A stretch of 64,000 nt of DNA from Dysidea avara (Eukaryota; Porifera; Demospongiae; Dictyoceratida; Dysideidae), in the NCBI RefSeq assembly GCF_963678975.1, contig NC_089273.1, positions 10,292,614 to 10,356,613 of the forward strand, given 5' to 3'. This document shows positions 32,106 to 43,415 of the stretch, piece after piece. Every line of letters begins with the position of its first letter. The first letter of the stretch is position 1. Below the pieces are notes generated by a model. The model was not told the origin of the DNA. It was given only the letters and a program-made list of their open reading frames with translations, and did not search any database. Both the position numbers and the translations under genes were made by a program.

Positions 32106-32330
32106 CTCGAATTAAGGGTATACGGGGGTATACGAAGTATACCTTGTTAAGTTTATTAATAAATTAGTATACCTTGTTAGCCATAATAGTAAGGTAGCTA
32201 GCTCTCAGCATGAAAATCACCCTTAATCAACACATAGCTTATTAACTTACTCTGTATAAATCTTTAACAAGTTCACTTCCCAGAGAAGGTTGATCCCACA
32301 ATGCTATCCATATGCGAGCCTCAGGTGATC

Positions 32331-33112
32331 GGGATTGACTAAGTTCACCCAATCCCATGTCACTCACGTGACTAGTATTATGTAACCACACTATTTGTGG
32401 GTGACTCACGACGTGACGTAACACAGGTTAACATCTTATACAGCTCTTATTAAAGCGCTTTTACTGTACTTTGGTGAATCAGTGTTGTTATGACTGAAGG
32501 ACGTTTGACAGCTCTTTCTTTACATTGATTCTACCAACTTTTGGTGTTACTGAATACTTTTGACGAGGAAGCTGAACTCCAGTAGTCTGCGGGTAAGTCA
32601 ATGTGATGTACAGGTAGCTAGTAAGACCATAGATTATATATTCCCTACCCTATGGTAAAGCTAGTACTGCTATTATGACTGGACTACTAATAAGCTGCTG
32701 TACTTCTTTTCCACTACAAAGACCAAGCAGAAGAAACAACCAATTTTCACTTTTTTGTCAGACTTGCAAAATATATATCACAGTCAAGGGAGTGGCACTA
32801 TTACAAATATATCTTGTACTCTGATGACTTTGTCTTCAGTTGGAGTGGTCAAACTAAAAAAAATGCTACCTCTAAACACCAGGAGCCAAAGAAAGAACCG
32901 TGCAACATTAATGCACATTGATAAACCACATGCTTTACTCCACAAGTCAATGGCGAATGCAAATAGCAGTAAATTTATTAACTACCTTTTGTAAATTATA
33001 TCACTAAGGAAGCACAATTCAAAAACACTACCGCAAACCATAAACGATGCGTATAAGTACATATATTTTCAACTATAAATTGTGGGTTTCATAGTGTCTA
33101 ACCACATAGAAA
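32331..33112 (+). repeat. left arm of the 7.87-kb foldback
   Basis: Inverted copy of 39138-40198. Shared landmarks include GTGACTCACGACGTGACGTA, ATGTGATGTACAGGTAGCTA, ACTTTGTCTTCAGTTGGAGT and, at the inner end, AGTGTCTAACCACAT. The frame 32755-32994 is mirrored in the right arm and has no recognisable domain. Confidence 0.85.
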
Positions 33113-33841
33113 CTAGTGGGAGGAGACACACAATTTTCTCAAAACCAGCCTAAAACTGGCCTTCTGTCAGCAGCACTGGTATATGCCTTAACTTTTGAGC
33201 TACAATTTTGTATCGTTATTCAGAAAGTATCATTCTTGTTATATACCAGCATTGTAAGTGGGTCAGTACTGTTGACCTGGTTGACCCAAATAGTAATCCG
33301 GATGGGACCTGGATCTGACCCAGTTTAATTAAAATAGAGACGTTCCTCAAGAGCTAGATTAAAAGTCCACAAGTTCCATTAGTTAGCCCTGCATTTTAGG
33401 ATTGTCTGCAAGAAGTGGGTAGCTACGTATTATCAAGTGGGTGTGGCTCCATGTAAGTCTACATGCAGCTACAGCAATTAAGAATTTCCATAAGTTAGTT
33501 ACCTACATTTCAAGTAGCAATACGGATCCCGTGATGCCATGCATGCCCACAGAGAACAGCTGATGCAATTCTGATAAGTAGGTGTGGCTCTACATATCCC
33601 GCACAGACAGCAAAACATACTCCTGAATGGGGGTGTAAGCTTCTTGAGTGTTTATGACTGCATTTCCACCAATACAATCGAGCTTGTTAACTTATAGTCA
33701 CACGTGATCTCATCCAGGTCAGACCTAGATATTCAGTGAAGTGGGTAAGACCCACTTGGAGCCAGACAAAATGTGACCCAAATGACCCGGAAAGTCCTCA
33801 TGACCCGGCTCACTTACAATGCTGTTATACACTTCACAAAA

Positions 33842-34080
33842 TGTGACTGGATTTGCGAAAAGGGGTCTTCCATACACATCCAATTTATGAACTTTGACAA
33901 TTCGTAACTTGGGATTGGAAAGTGTCATTGCCTTGACATTTGGGCAGTAGTGAGCTCTAACATAGGTCAATGGATGGAGAAAATTTCAGGTTTGTATCTT
34001 TCTTGAACACTAAGTTATGGTCTTTCTAGTTCATAGAATTGGATGTGTGTGGAAGACCCCTTTTTGCAAATCCGGTCACA
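33842..34080. repeat. MITE family C copy inside the foldback
   Basis: Terminal repeats TGTGACTGGATTTGCGAAAA and TTTTTGCAAATCCGGTCACA, with GGGGTCTTCC and GGAAGACCCC further in. About 240 bp, no coding capacity. Confidence 0.8.
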
Positions 34081-36169
34081 AATAATGATGCTTGTCCTTT
34101 GACCAACTGCAGATTTCTTGACTTTCAATTTGATGATTGGAGTACAGGATATATTAGAGTGTCACCCACGTGATCATGCATGGCTACTAGCTCACTTACT
34201 TATCCTGTTTTCACTGGTGCTGCTTTTGCATAATGCCTGGTTGTTGCATGCTGCCACTAGTTGTGACACAATGACCAACATATACAGCAAGCCATGGCCC
34301 AGCAACGTTAACATTGACAGTAGGCTGTTCCAGTTCCAGAACTGGAAAGAAATAACAAGCTGATACTGGAACAACACTACACTTTTGTGATCAAGTTATA
34401 GCTATCAGTGAGAAAGAGCTCATAAAGCTGTGACACAATGAATAACGTAATAATACAGCAAGTCATGGCCAGGCAATGTTAACGTTGACAATTACCCATC
34501 ACCAGCCCACATCACTTTTCCACCGTGATGCCTCAAAATTCATTATGATCACATGTGCGTTGAGATGTAACAACTATCTTTTATATCTATGAAAATGTTT
34601 CTTGTTGCTCCAGAAAAGAGGTAATGTGTGAGTCTTTCATAATCATTGCAGTGACAAATAGTTTATGATTTTAGCTCATATAATGAATAGTCACCACACC
34701 ATGAATTAATACTGAAGTGGCCAATGGGGAGCAAGTATCTATACTTTACCTGACCTTATGTGAATACAGGAAAGCTTACTACAACAGTGTTAGTGTTGGT
34801 GGTATTCATGAAGTGCATTATCATATCATTATATCGAGTAGAGACATGTGGTGTGCGGGTGTTGTAGCATTGGGAGAGGTGGTGCAAGATTAATTTTGTG
34901 TATTTGGTCCACCTCAACTGTTCATTTTATGCAAATATATGGCCCATGGACTACACATTTCTTGTAGTACAAAACATCTCACTTGCTAATTATTTGTGTT
35001 ATCAAACTTACGGGTCATAAAAAAGGGTACGTGCATGTGTGCATTTATAACAGCCAAATGGTTAGAGGCCCTGCATAGTTACAGGTTGGTGCTTGGTATG
35101 TTATGTCTGGTGGTTTAAGCTTAATATTTCCAAGTCTACCCATGTTAGCAGGTGGTAATAAGAGTGGGGATCCAGTATGAGTTGTAAGCAAATTTCCAGT
35201 TCAGGTATGGTGTAATACATGTTGCATTATATCTAGTAACAACTATGTAGCTGTGTAGGAACTTTGATACAACTCGTACCCACTTTTAAGTACGTGGTGT
35301 AACAACCACCTTCCTTTATTTCCCTCCCCATCAAATAGTCACTGTGCTTCTATTAGTGCTCTTCTTTTTTTAGGAGCACAGTGCCACAGTAAGAATGAAG
35401 ATATTTGTGTTGCCACTTTGTGAGTGCAGCCTGATTATTATAATATGTGCATGATTGCAAGGATTTTGTGGTTGGGCTGAAGGTTGTAATTACTATTACA
35501 TTAATCTACTGGTGTGTTATTTGTGTAATTTCATTGTAGCCACTCCTTCCTACTCTTCAGATACTTTAGTGATAACTAGAACAGGTGAAATAAAATATGA
35601 CTCCAATTTTAACAATTTGGATCATGTTTGTTGTACAGGCAGCACTTTATCAGCTGAGTGGGAACTTCTGCTTTACACATTGATCCGTAATTGGCTGCTA
35701 TGGAAAACTTCGTATAGGATATGTTAGTAGAATCCTGGCAGGTTGTTAAGGTGAGAGTTATATAGCTACGTACGTAACTAGACTTGTATAAATTTAAAGG
35801 CTGGCCAGTTCTTTCTGACCATCCAAACTACTTCACACGTACAATACTACAATCATTAGTGACTTGATAATTATGATGTGGATATTTTTAGGTGGAAGGG
35901 AATAAGGCATAGGTGTCGTCGACCTGTAGCTATGTCAATGTCATTTTGACGTTGTGTGTTCACACACTTCTCAGGAAAGGACTACTGTACTTAACTAATT
36001 CTTTGTTGTACGTCTAGGAGTAACCCCGTTACATAGTTTGGTCCCCTACTTGATGAGTTGTGTACATGAGCACCCTGACAACCAGTGCTCAACAACAACT
36101 GTTCCGCTGCATATGATAAGGTTAGTTGGCTGCAGTGCATTTAACTAAAGTATTCATGTACGTAGGAAT

Positions 36170-36747
36170 CATGATGACCTCATCATCAGACAGGTCATCC
36201 GGAGCTCCTAAAGAACACACAAACTTTTTACTTGTGGAATGCAGTGAAAAATACAATGTACATGAGAACTACGTTGAAGGTCAGGAGGTAAAACTGCTAT
36301 CTATTTGTGATTATTGTACACCACATAACAGGGCTTACAGTTGTTCTTCAAGGAGAAAAGGTTGTTTGAATCCAAGGAGAAGATTTAAGGCTGTCTGGAT
36401 ATATATGATATTGAGTTGGAATAACCTAATATCTAACTATCAACATTGCTAATATGTGTGCTCTATTGTAAAATGTGAATAGTTACTGGATACAAGGTTT
36501 AATCAGCACAGAATTTAATTTACAAATTAGTAAAGATTTGTGTGAATAAAATCCTACCAATGTCATTGTGTCCCCAAATACTTCATTATTACAAAATCAA
36601 CTCATAGACCAACTAGATACCCAGGGTAGTATGCCAATTAATGAAACCACTAAAATATTACTACCATACCCACGACTTTCTCAACTTCTTGATTCTTCAA
36701 ATATTATTGCCAATGCATTTGAATACAATGATTGTACAGCACTATAA
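36170..36747 (+). other. unexplained open frames inside the foldback, possible cargo
   Basis: From an ATG at about 36170 a frame runs to 36452 (MMTSSSDRSSGAPKEH.., ECSEKYNVHENYVEGQE). A second open stretch at 36550-36747 reads NVIVSPNTSLLQNQLIDQLD and KILLPYPRLSQLLDSSNIIA before a stop. Their composition looks more protein-like than neighbouring frames, and GTAAAA after GQE could be a donor. I recognise no domain. They may be captured host exons or chance frames. Confidence 0.25.
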
Positions 36748-37071
36748 AAATATGACGAACAATTTTCTTTGATCTTTCTTTCACTCTGGCAAACACATCT
36801 TGCATCAGATCTTCTCTCGTCTCCATTGTTCTAGTCAACATGTCTGATGGCTCTCCACTTGGGCTAAGGATGGTGTGAATAGTAATGCTAACAAAAGCTG
36901 GACAGTGACTCCATTGAGTGGCTACTTTGTATTCTAGCATCATCACATTAAGGCTTGTCTCTTCTTTAGCAGCTCAGGCAAACACTATAGTGATGAGGTC
37001 ATCTTTTGCCCCTACGTGAACTGTCATCACAGTAATTCAACCAATTCACTGTAGCATCCTGGTAAGGAGTA

Positions 37072-37318
37072 TGTATCACCAAATTTTGGAAAATTACCCG
37101 TATGGGTGCATTCGACACATTAAATATTTAGTTCTGGAACACAGCAATATAAACTCCTACCAAAAAGGGTAGAATAAACCATAGATACCTTGAATTAGAA
37201 GAATTTTTTAGAAATATTTGAAAAGTGTTTTCTGTTATTATCGGCACCATGCTAGTTTCAAAAATTCCAGGTGCAACCATAAGGGTGATTTTCCAAAATT
37301 CAGTCACATTATAGCCTC
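37072..37318. repeat. MITE family B copy inside the foldback
   Basis: Inverted ends CAAATTTTGGAAAATTACCC and GGGTGATTTTCCAAAATTCA, the right end finishing GTCACA. One end of the same family occurs at 8245-8285 in the receptor intron. Confidence 0.75.
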
Positions 37319-37999
37319 AAGTTTGTTATTTAGTTTGGTCTCCTATACTGATGATCTGTGTACATACATAGGCACCCTGATGACTAGTGCTCAATAACTG
37401 TACACAAGGTTAGTTGCAGTTAGTGAAATTGTAATGCTAAAGAAACGTTCCCTTTAAAAACAGTTTGTTGCAAGATCTGGTATAGTCCTTACCTGAAGTG
37501 TCTGAATACTGACATCGACATAGCTGCACATCGACGACACCTATGCCTTGTTCCCTTCCACCTAATAATATCCACATCATAATTATCAAGTCACTGATGA
37601 TTGTAGTATTGTACATGTGAAGTAGTATGGCTGGTCAGAAAGAACTGGCCAGCCTTTAAATTTCTACTATACAGTCTAGTTACATACGTAACTATATAAC
37701 TCTCACCTTAACAACCTGCCGGGATTCTACTGACATATCCTATATTGTATTTGTTGTACAGGTAGCGCTTTATCAGCGGATCCATAATTGACTGCTATGG
37801 AAAACTTCCTGATCCAAGTTGGAGCCATATTTTATTTCACCTGTTGTAGTTATCACGAAAATGTATGAAGAGTAGGGAGGAGTGGCTACAATGAAATTAC
37901 ACAAATACCACACCATAAATGTAATAATGTAATAGTAATGATTACCACCTTCACCCCTACCACCAAATCATAAGATACTTGTAAACGATCTAGGTACAC

Positions 38000-39137
38000 T
38001 CTTCAGATGTAAATTTGGAGTAGAGATCATCGTAAAACCAATAAAACAAGAGCGAATTGCTGGATTAAAATGACAAGGATCGTAGTTACATGGAGTAAAC
38101 CCACAAATCCCTGATTAATTTCACTCTTGTATGATGTGAGTAAAAATTTGTATGTGTGTTTATTCAAGCAATGCAACCACAATCCTTGTCAATTATTTTA
38201 ATCCCTTCTTGTTTCATTGGTTTTTTCAGTGATACCTATTCCAAATTTAAATTTCTTGTTTTAATATGTCTTGTACTTTTCTAAATCCATTTATGGATAG
38301 GGATACTTGTAAGACACCTCATAGAGATTCGATGACAGGTTAACCACAATATAGCTATTGGGTTCGAGATACTTTGCAGAAGGGAACTAACAGTTACTAT
38401 TTCTTTGACGCAATAATACAGTACTTTACAGAACCCAATCCTTCTTCCCTCACACTGTACCAAAATGGAACGATTTACCAGACTATGTTGTAAATTCACT
38501 ATCCTCGATCAAATTAAATATTGTAATAAAGTTTTATGATAATAATTATTAATGATGTAATTTATTGCCTTTTGGTAATTTTCTCTGATCTGGATGTATT
38601 TTTATGAAAAAATCTGTGATTAGCTGGGTAAATGCCAGTCTTAATTAGGGCTACTGCATATTACTGCGATAGCTACTGTAGCTACCTTATATGATTAAGG
38701 AAATAGTGTATGATTTGTGTTTGCAGTTCTTATGAATGTCATGGTAGGCTACGTATATAGGCACTGGATGCACTGTGACTACAAGTAAGAGAACACATTA
38801 TCACCTTAAAGACCGTGATAGAAGTGAACTATTTGTGCATGACATGGTCGTGTGCTGTATCGAGCTCTGATCAGATGTGAATAGTTCACAGATCAGACTC
38901 ATCTACCAGAATCTGACACTGGAGAAGAATAAGCTGGTGGATTAGCTTTTTCACTCACCAGTACAATACAAGCACACATACAGTGCTGTACCTATCGCAT
39001 ACATAGTAGCTGGTCTATATTAGAGTACAGTAGGTAATTTTGCAGGCACACCTCGTCCACAATAACTTAGATGTGATAGCTGCAAGTGAGTATTATTGTT
39101 CTCAGCAAAGTCTGATCAGCATAAGGATGTTGTTACG
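38000..39137. other. interior of foldback, nothing recognised
   Basis: No gene, repeat or domain that I can support. The minus-strand frame 38281-38499 has no recognisable feature. Confidence 0.4.
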
Positions 39138-40198
39138 ATGTGGTTAGACACTAAGAAACCTTAACTTTTGTAGAGCACTAGTGGCTTTGTTTAGTGAAAA
39201 TATATGCTAGATAAACTGTAAACAGTCAAGGTACATACATATGCATTGTTTATGGTTTATGTCTACAATAAGTAATATATAATACTTTACTCAAGGTAGT
39301 TATTGAGTTTAATGCTGTACGTATTCGCCATTGACTTGTGCAGTAAGCATGTAGTTTGCGTATTAATGTTGCATGGTTCTTTCTTTAGCTCCTAGTTTTT
39401 AGAGGTAGCATTTTTCAAGTTTGACCACTCCAACTGAAGACAAAGCCATCAGAGTACAAGATATATTTGTAATAGTGCCACCCCTTAACTGTGATATGTA
39501 TTTTGCAAGTCTGACAATCCTGCACCTGTCAATATTAAGCCCCACTACCCCCCTCCCAGGCGTACGTGGGGGATTTGACATTACAAATCGCCACACTAGT
39601 GGGGAATTTGACCATCCAAATTAATTTACTGAAGTTTATGGCTATCTACCTCCTACAAGAATAACCTGTTTCCCTAGGTACACTTGGCGAGACACTGGGT
39701 AGGGATTTGATGTTCGTACTCCCAGTTTTGAAAAAGTCAAATCCCCACCTTTCCTGGGTAGGGGGAGGTGGGGGATAACATTGATAAGTGCATTAGTTGT
39801 TTCTTCTACTTGGTCTCTTTGTAGTACAAAAGAAGTACAGCAGCTTATAAGCAGTCCAGTAACAAGTGGCTATGGTAGCAGTACTAGTCTTACTAGCTAC
39901 CTGTACATCACATTGACTTACTACTCTACTGGAGTTCAGCTTCCTCATCAGCAGTATTCAGTAACACCAAAAGTTGGTAGAATCAATGGTTGTGACGTTT
40001 CATCTCACTAAAGAAAGAGCTGTCAAACGTCCTTCAGTCATGACAACACTGATTCACCAAAATACAGTAAAAGCGCTTTAAAAAGAGCTGCACAAGACTG
40101 TTTCTGTGTTACGTCACGTCGTGAGTCACCCGCAATAGTGTGGTTACATAATGCTAGTCACATGAGTGGCATGGGATTGGGTGAACTTAGTCAATCCC
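39138..40198 (-). repeat. right arm of the 7.87-kb foldback
   Basis: Inverted copy of 32331-33112 with scattered substitutions, interrupted by a MITE at 39521-39792. The frames in it mirror those in the left arm and are not taken as genes. Confidence 0.85.
39521..39792. mobile_element. MITE inserted in the right arm
   Basis: Ends TGCACCTGTCAATATTAAGC and, inverted, TTGATAAGTGCA. A second block of paired C- and G-rich sequence (CCCCACTACC.. and GGGGGAGGTGGGGG) lies just inside. The corresponding point of the left arm is uninterrupted, so the insertion postdates formation of the arms. Confidence 0.75.
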
Positions 40199-40258
40199 CA
40201 GGTGATCACTTCGTAAGGTGTGCTTTAATTAGAATTAACTGAACACGTGCGGCTTAAA

Positions 40259-42461
40259 ATGCAAACTACTTTAAAGTTTACAAGGAAATCTGCTGTTGAA
40301 GATACAAGTGGCGAATCTGATAGTTATGAATCAGATGATAAGAGTGATGTTGAGTCTTCAGTAGATACTAGTGCAGGTCACAGTGGAGGTGTAGTGACTT
40401 CAAGTTCAAGTGATGACATTGTAAAGGATTTACCTACTTGCTGGAGCAAAAAGATGTGGATGAATAAAAAAAGTTTGTATCCATGGCTGTTTTGTAATGA
40501 TCATAAATTGGGATGTAGCATATGTAAAGAACTACCATCTTTAAGTATAGATGCTGCAAAAAGTATTCACCTTTCTCATGAATGGCAGTCAGCTACAGTT
40601 AGTGCATGTGGAAAAACAAAAGAGAAGCAGCTTATGTCATTACGGAATAAAATAAGAAAGCATAACAAATCTAAAGCACATATCAAAGCTCAAAGGATCA
40701 AGCTACAAGCAAGTAAAGAGGCTATTGAGAGTGGTATTGCCACCATGAATAAGTCGCATCTCACTGCAACAGAAAAGCTGTTTCGAATTGCATATAAAAT
40801 AGCTAAAACTGGTTGTCCTTTTACTGATTTACCTGTTGATTGTGACATTCATATGCTTAATGGAGTTGACATTGGACGAACATTGCAAAGTGACAAGTCT
40901 TGTCACAAAGTTTGTGATCATATTGGTCATGAAATGCGAGCAAGAATTTGCAAAGTAATTATTGAAAATGGAAGTAAAATCTCTGTTTTGATCGATGAGG
41001 CTACCTCAATTAGTAAAAAATCCAATCTTATAGTGTATATAAAAACCTGCTTTTCTGACAGCTTGGAACCTGTCACTTTTTATCTTGATCTCATTGAGCT
41101 TCCTGAACAAAATGCAGAATGTATATATACTACTTTGATACAATGCCTTGAAGTACATGGATTTACTAAGGAACTACTCTCTCAGCGATTAATTGGATTT
41201 GCATCAGATGGTGCTTCTGTAATGTTCGGCTCACATTCTGGGGTAGCTAAAAGAGTACAGCAATCTTTTCCAAATGTTATTTTATGGCACTGCTTTAATC
41301 ATCGCTTAGAATTAGCGGTGGGTGATGCTGTTGCAGAGATAAGCGGAACTAATCATTTCAAAATATTATTTGATAAACTTTATCACATTTATCACTCTTC
41401 TGCAAAGAATAAACGAGAATTGGAAGAATGCTGTCAAGAATTATCTGAGCAATTTTTCACAGTTGGGCGTGTGCTTGATAATAGGTGGGTGGCTTCAAGC
41501 TTCCGCACTGTAAAAGTTATTTGGAATTTGTACTACCCTCTGCATTGTCATCTTACTAAAGGCAGTGAAGATCCATCTAGAAACTCTTCAGAAAAACAAA
41601 CTTTCAAGGGCTTAGCTACAAAGTTAGCATCTTCAAGTTTTGTTCTTAACCTTGCAACTATGTATGATTGCTTAGAAGAACTTTCTAGTCTTTCATTGGA
41701 TCTGCAAGAACGGAAGATAACATTACCCAGAGCTCATGCTTTGATTTTTAGAGCTATCAGAGTATTCAATTCCATGGTTGATTATCCTGGCATCAAATAC
41801 AAGGAAATAAAATGCTTGGTGGATGAAGTTGGCACGGAAAGAAAGTTTAAAGGTGTTCTAATACAGGATAACCGAAAATGTGATGTTGTTATTCCATATG
41901 GTCAGCTTATGAGAAGCTTAGCTGCAAATCTTGAAAAGCGATTGGTGGCATTCAGAGGCACAGAAAATGACTTATCAAGGTTAATAAATTCTATCACTGT
42001 TTTAAATCCATCAAATTGGCCAAAAGAATGTCCATTAACCTATGGTGGTGAAGAAATAAAATTCATGTGTGACGTTTTTCATCTTGATGATGCGGTAGCA
42101 AGAAGAGGTTTTCAAGAATATATTGATAATGTAAGAACTGAAGGTTTGCTAGAACCTCCAGAAAAGCTAGTTGACCTCATTAAGGCAACAAAAACCATAG
42201 CTGTATCAACTGCTGAATGTGAAAGAGGCTTTAGCCAAATGAACATATTGGCTTCTACAGTGAGGTTGCCACTTACTATAAAAACTCTCTACGCTTATGT
42301 TCATCAAATGTGTAGGTCCACCACCTCAAGAATTCTGCCCTGCATTATATGCTAGATCATGGAAAGGATCACCATCAGACAACAGTAAGGCACGTGCAAG
42401 AAAACGAAAGGTTGATGAAGAACATGATTACAATATTATATGGAAAAAGCTTAAGACTTGA
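40259..42461 (+). CDS. hAT-family transposase (KIAA1586/ZNF862-like), one frameshift
   Basis: The ATG at 40259 opens about 678 codons before a displaced frame. A Ser/Asp/Glu-rich N-terminus is followed by a TTF-type zinc finger (CSICKE.. then KIRKHNKSKAH). The RNase H-like hAT core has the first Asp in SVLIDEATSISKKSN, the second in FASDGASVMFGSHSG, and the insertion-domain CxxH in WHCFNHRLELAVGDA. The third acid, in STAECERGFSQMN, starts the C-terminal dimerisation region. The enzyme would excise and insert its own element. The main frame stops at 42355. The family ending (LMFIKCVGPPP.. to a TGA at 42459-42461) is in the next frame from about 42293, so one extra base disrupts it. Mutation or assembly error are both possible. 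Confidence 0.88.
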
Positions 42462-43151
42462 ATCAGTGTACCTGTATTATATGGTTGCTGTATAAGAACA
42501 TCATCATTATATCACCATAGTATGTACATATGCATCCATTTATCCTATAACTTCAAAAGAGTGCAAACTTAAGCCTTGTAGTGACATACATTCTTATTGC
42601 ATGCTTCAATTATAATGACGATATTTACTACTGGACAAGGGGTTGAATTCCCCTACTTAATTATATCAAAGGAGTTATCTTGAAGGACTGTATTTCGCAT
42701 TTTCACTAAAAAATGCCACCAGATTTGATCTCACAGTACCTATTTTTCAAATTTTTGCTGGGGGGGCATGCCCCCAGACCCCCCTAGAAAGAGAGCATGC
42801 TTTGCATGCTGAGTGCGCTTCGCGCACTATGTGCATATACCCACAAATAACTATATACTGGCCCTCTTCCCATAGCCCAGGGTTGGCTACTCTCAACAGT
42901 ATACCTTCATATAATTTTACAATTGTCGTAAATTATCACAAGGCGGTGGACAGCCTGATAAGGTAGGAATAAACAGTTGACGAATCACGTCCTCAAGAGG
43001 TTGTAGAAATTGAGGAAAGTTCCGTATTTACACATACCACTACTTTGTACATACATGCTCCCCTGCATGGGAGGCCTGCACAGTAATACAAATTAATTAA
43101 TTAAACCCTACGCACAGAATACTTAATTTTTTTTAACACGTGCACGCGGTA
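42462..43151. other. 3' region of hAT with GC-rich hairpins, then flank
   Basis: At about 42758-42830 three small palindromes lie in a row: GGGGGGCATGCCCCC, AGCATGCTTTGCATGCT and AGTGCGCTTCGCGCACT. Such G/C-rich blocks are common near the ends of hAT elements. The remainder up to 43151 shows no gene. Confidence 0.6.
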
Positions 43152-43211
43152 ATGGAATTTTGTGGCATTCACGATTACCATAGGTATAGTACTGTACAGT
43201 CGTTCAGTGAC

Positions 43212-43415
43212 ATGGCGATAACTACTGCCGGACTTTTCGTCTTAATGTTGTTGGTTAGCAAGGTACACTGCATACCAGTTCAGCAGTTTTACAACTTTGG
43301 TACCAACGCATCGTTGGAGAGTAATTCAAGACTTGGGGATGGTGAAAACTCCAACGTAGTTATTTTTCCGAGTCAACCGTACATGTTCTACAGCCGGCAT
43401 CAGTTTCAGCTTACC
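43212..43415 (+). CDS. candidate first exon: signal peptide and NIDO-like start
   Basis: The ATG at 43212 gives MAITTAGLFVLMLLVSKVHC, a good signal peptide with cleavage near HC/IP. It is followed by IPVQQFYNFGTNAS and SRLGDGENSNVVIFPSQPYM. This resembles the start of nidogen-type extracellular domains (FYPFG..GDD.S..I pattern). The frame runs in phase 0 into a GTAAGT donor at 43416. Upstream in-frame ATG at 43152 is possible but would bury the signal sequence. I found no second exon in the window. The product would be secreted or membrane-anchored. Domain assignment is tentative. Confidence 0.5.

Larger units (their letters stand above)
35461..37975. repeat. inner inverted repeat pair within the foldback
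   Basis: The segment 35461 to about 35955 is repeated in inverted orientation at about 37495-37975 (for example AGGCTGGCCAGTTCTTTCTG, ATTATGATGTGGATATTTTT and complements). Between them, 36030-36135 and 37325-37420 are copies in direct orientation (ACCAGTGCTC.., AAGGTTAGTTG..). The mixture implies a rearrangement after the inverted duplication. Confidence 0.7.
32331..40198. mobile_element. 7.87-kb Mutator-like foldback element
   Basis: Terminal inverted repeats begin GGGATTGACTAAG on both strands. The left arm runs 32331 to about 33112 and the right arm about 39138 to 40198. The right arm is longer because it contains a MITE (39521-39792). CAGGTGATC flanks the element at 32322-32330 and 40199-40207, an exact 9-bp duplication. 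Long arms and 9-bp duplications point to the Mutator-like superfamily. No transposase was found in the ~6-kb interior, so it is non-autonomous. It lies in the 5' region of the hAT, upstream of the transposase ATG. Confidence 0.8.
32101..42900 (+). mobile_element. hAT-type transposon, split by a foldback element
   Basis: The left end is CAGTGCTCGAATTAAGGGTA at 32101, a typical CAG-type hAT terminus abutting the interrupted polymerase fragment. It continues to 32330, is interrupted at 32331-40198, and resumes at 40199 leading into the transposase gene at 40259. GC-rich hairpins at about 42760-42830 probably mark the 3' subterminal region. I could not find a right terminus complementary to the left one, so the end given is approximate and the right terminus may be lost or diverged. 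Confidence 0.6.
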
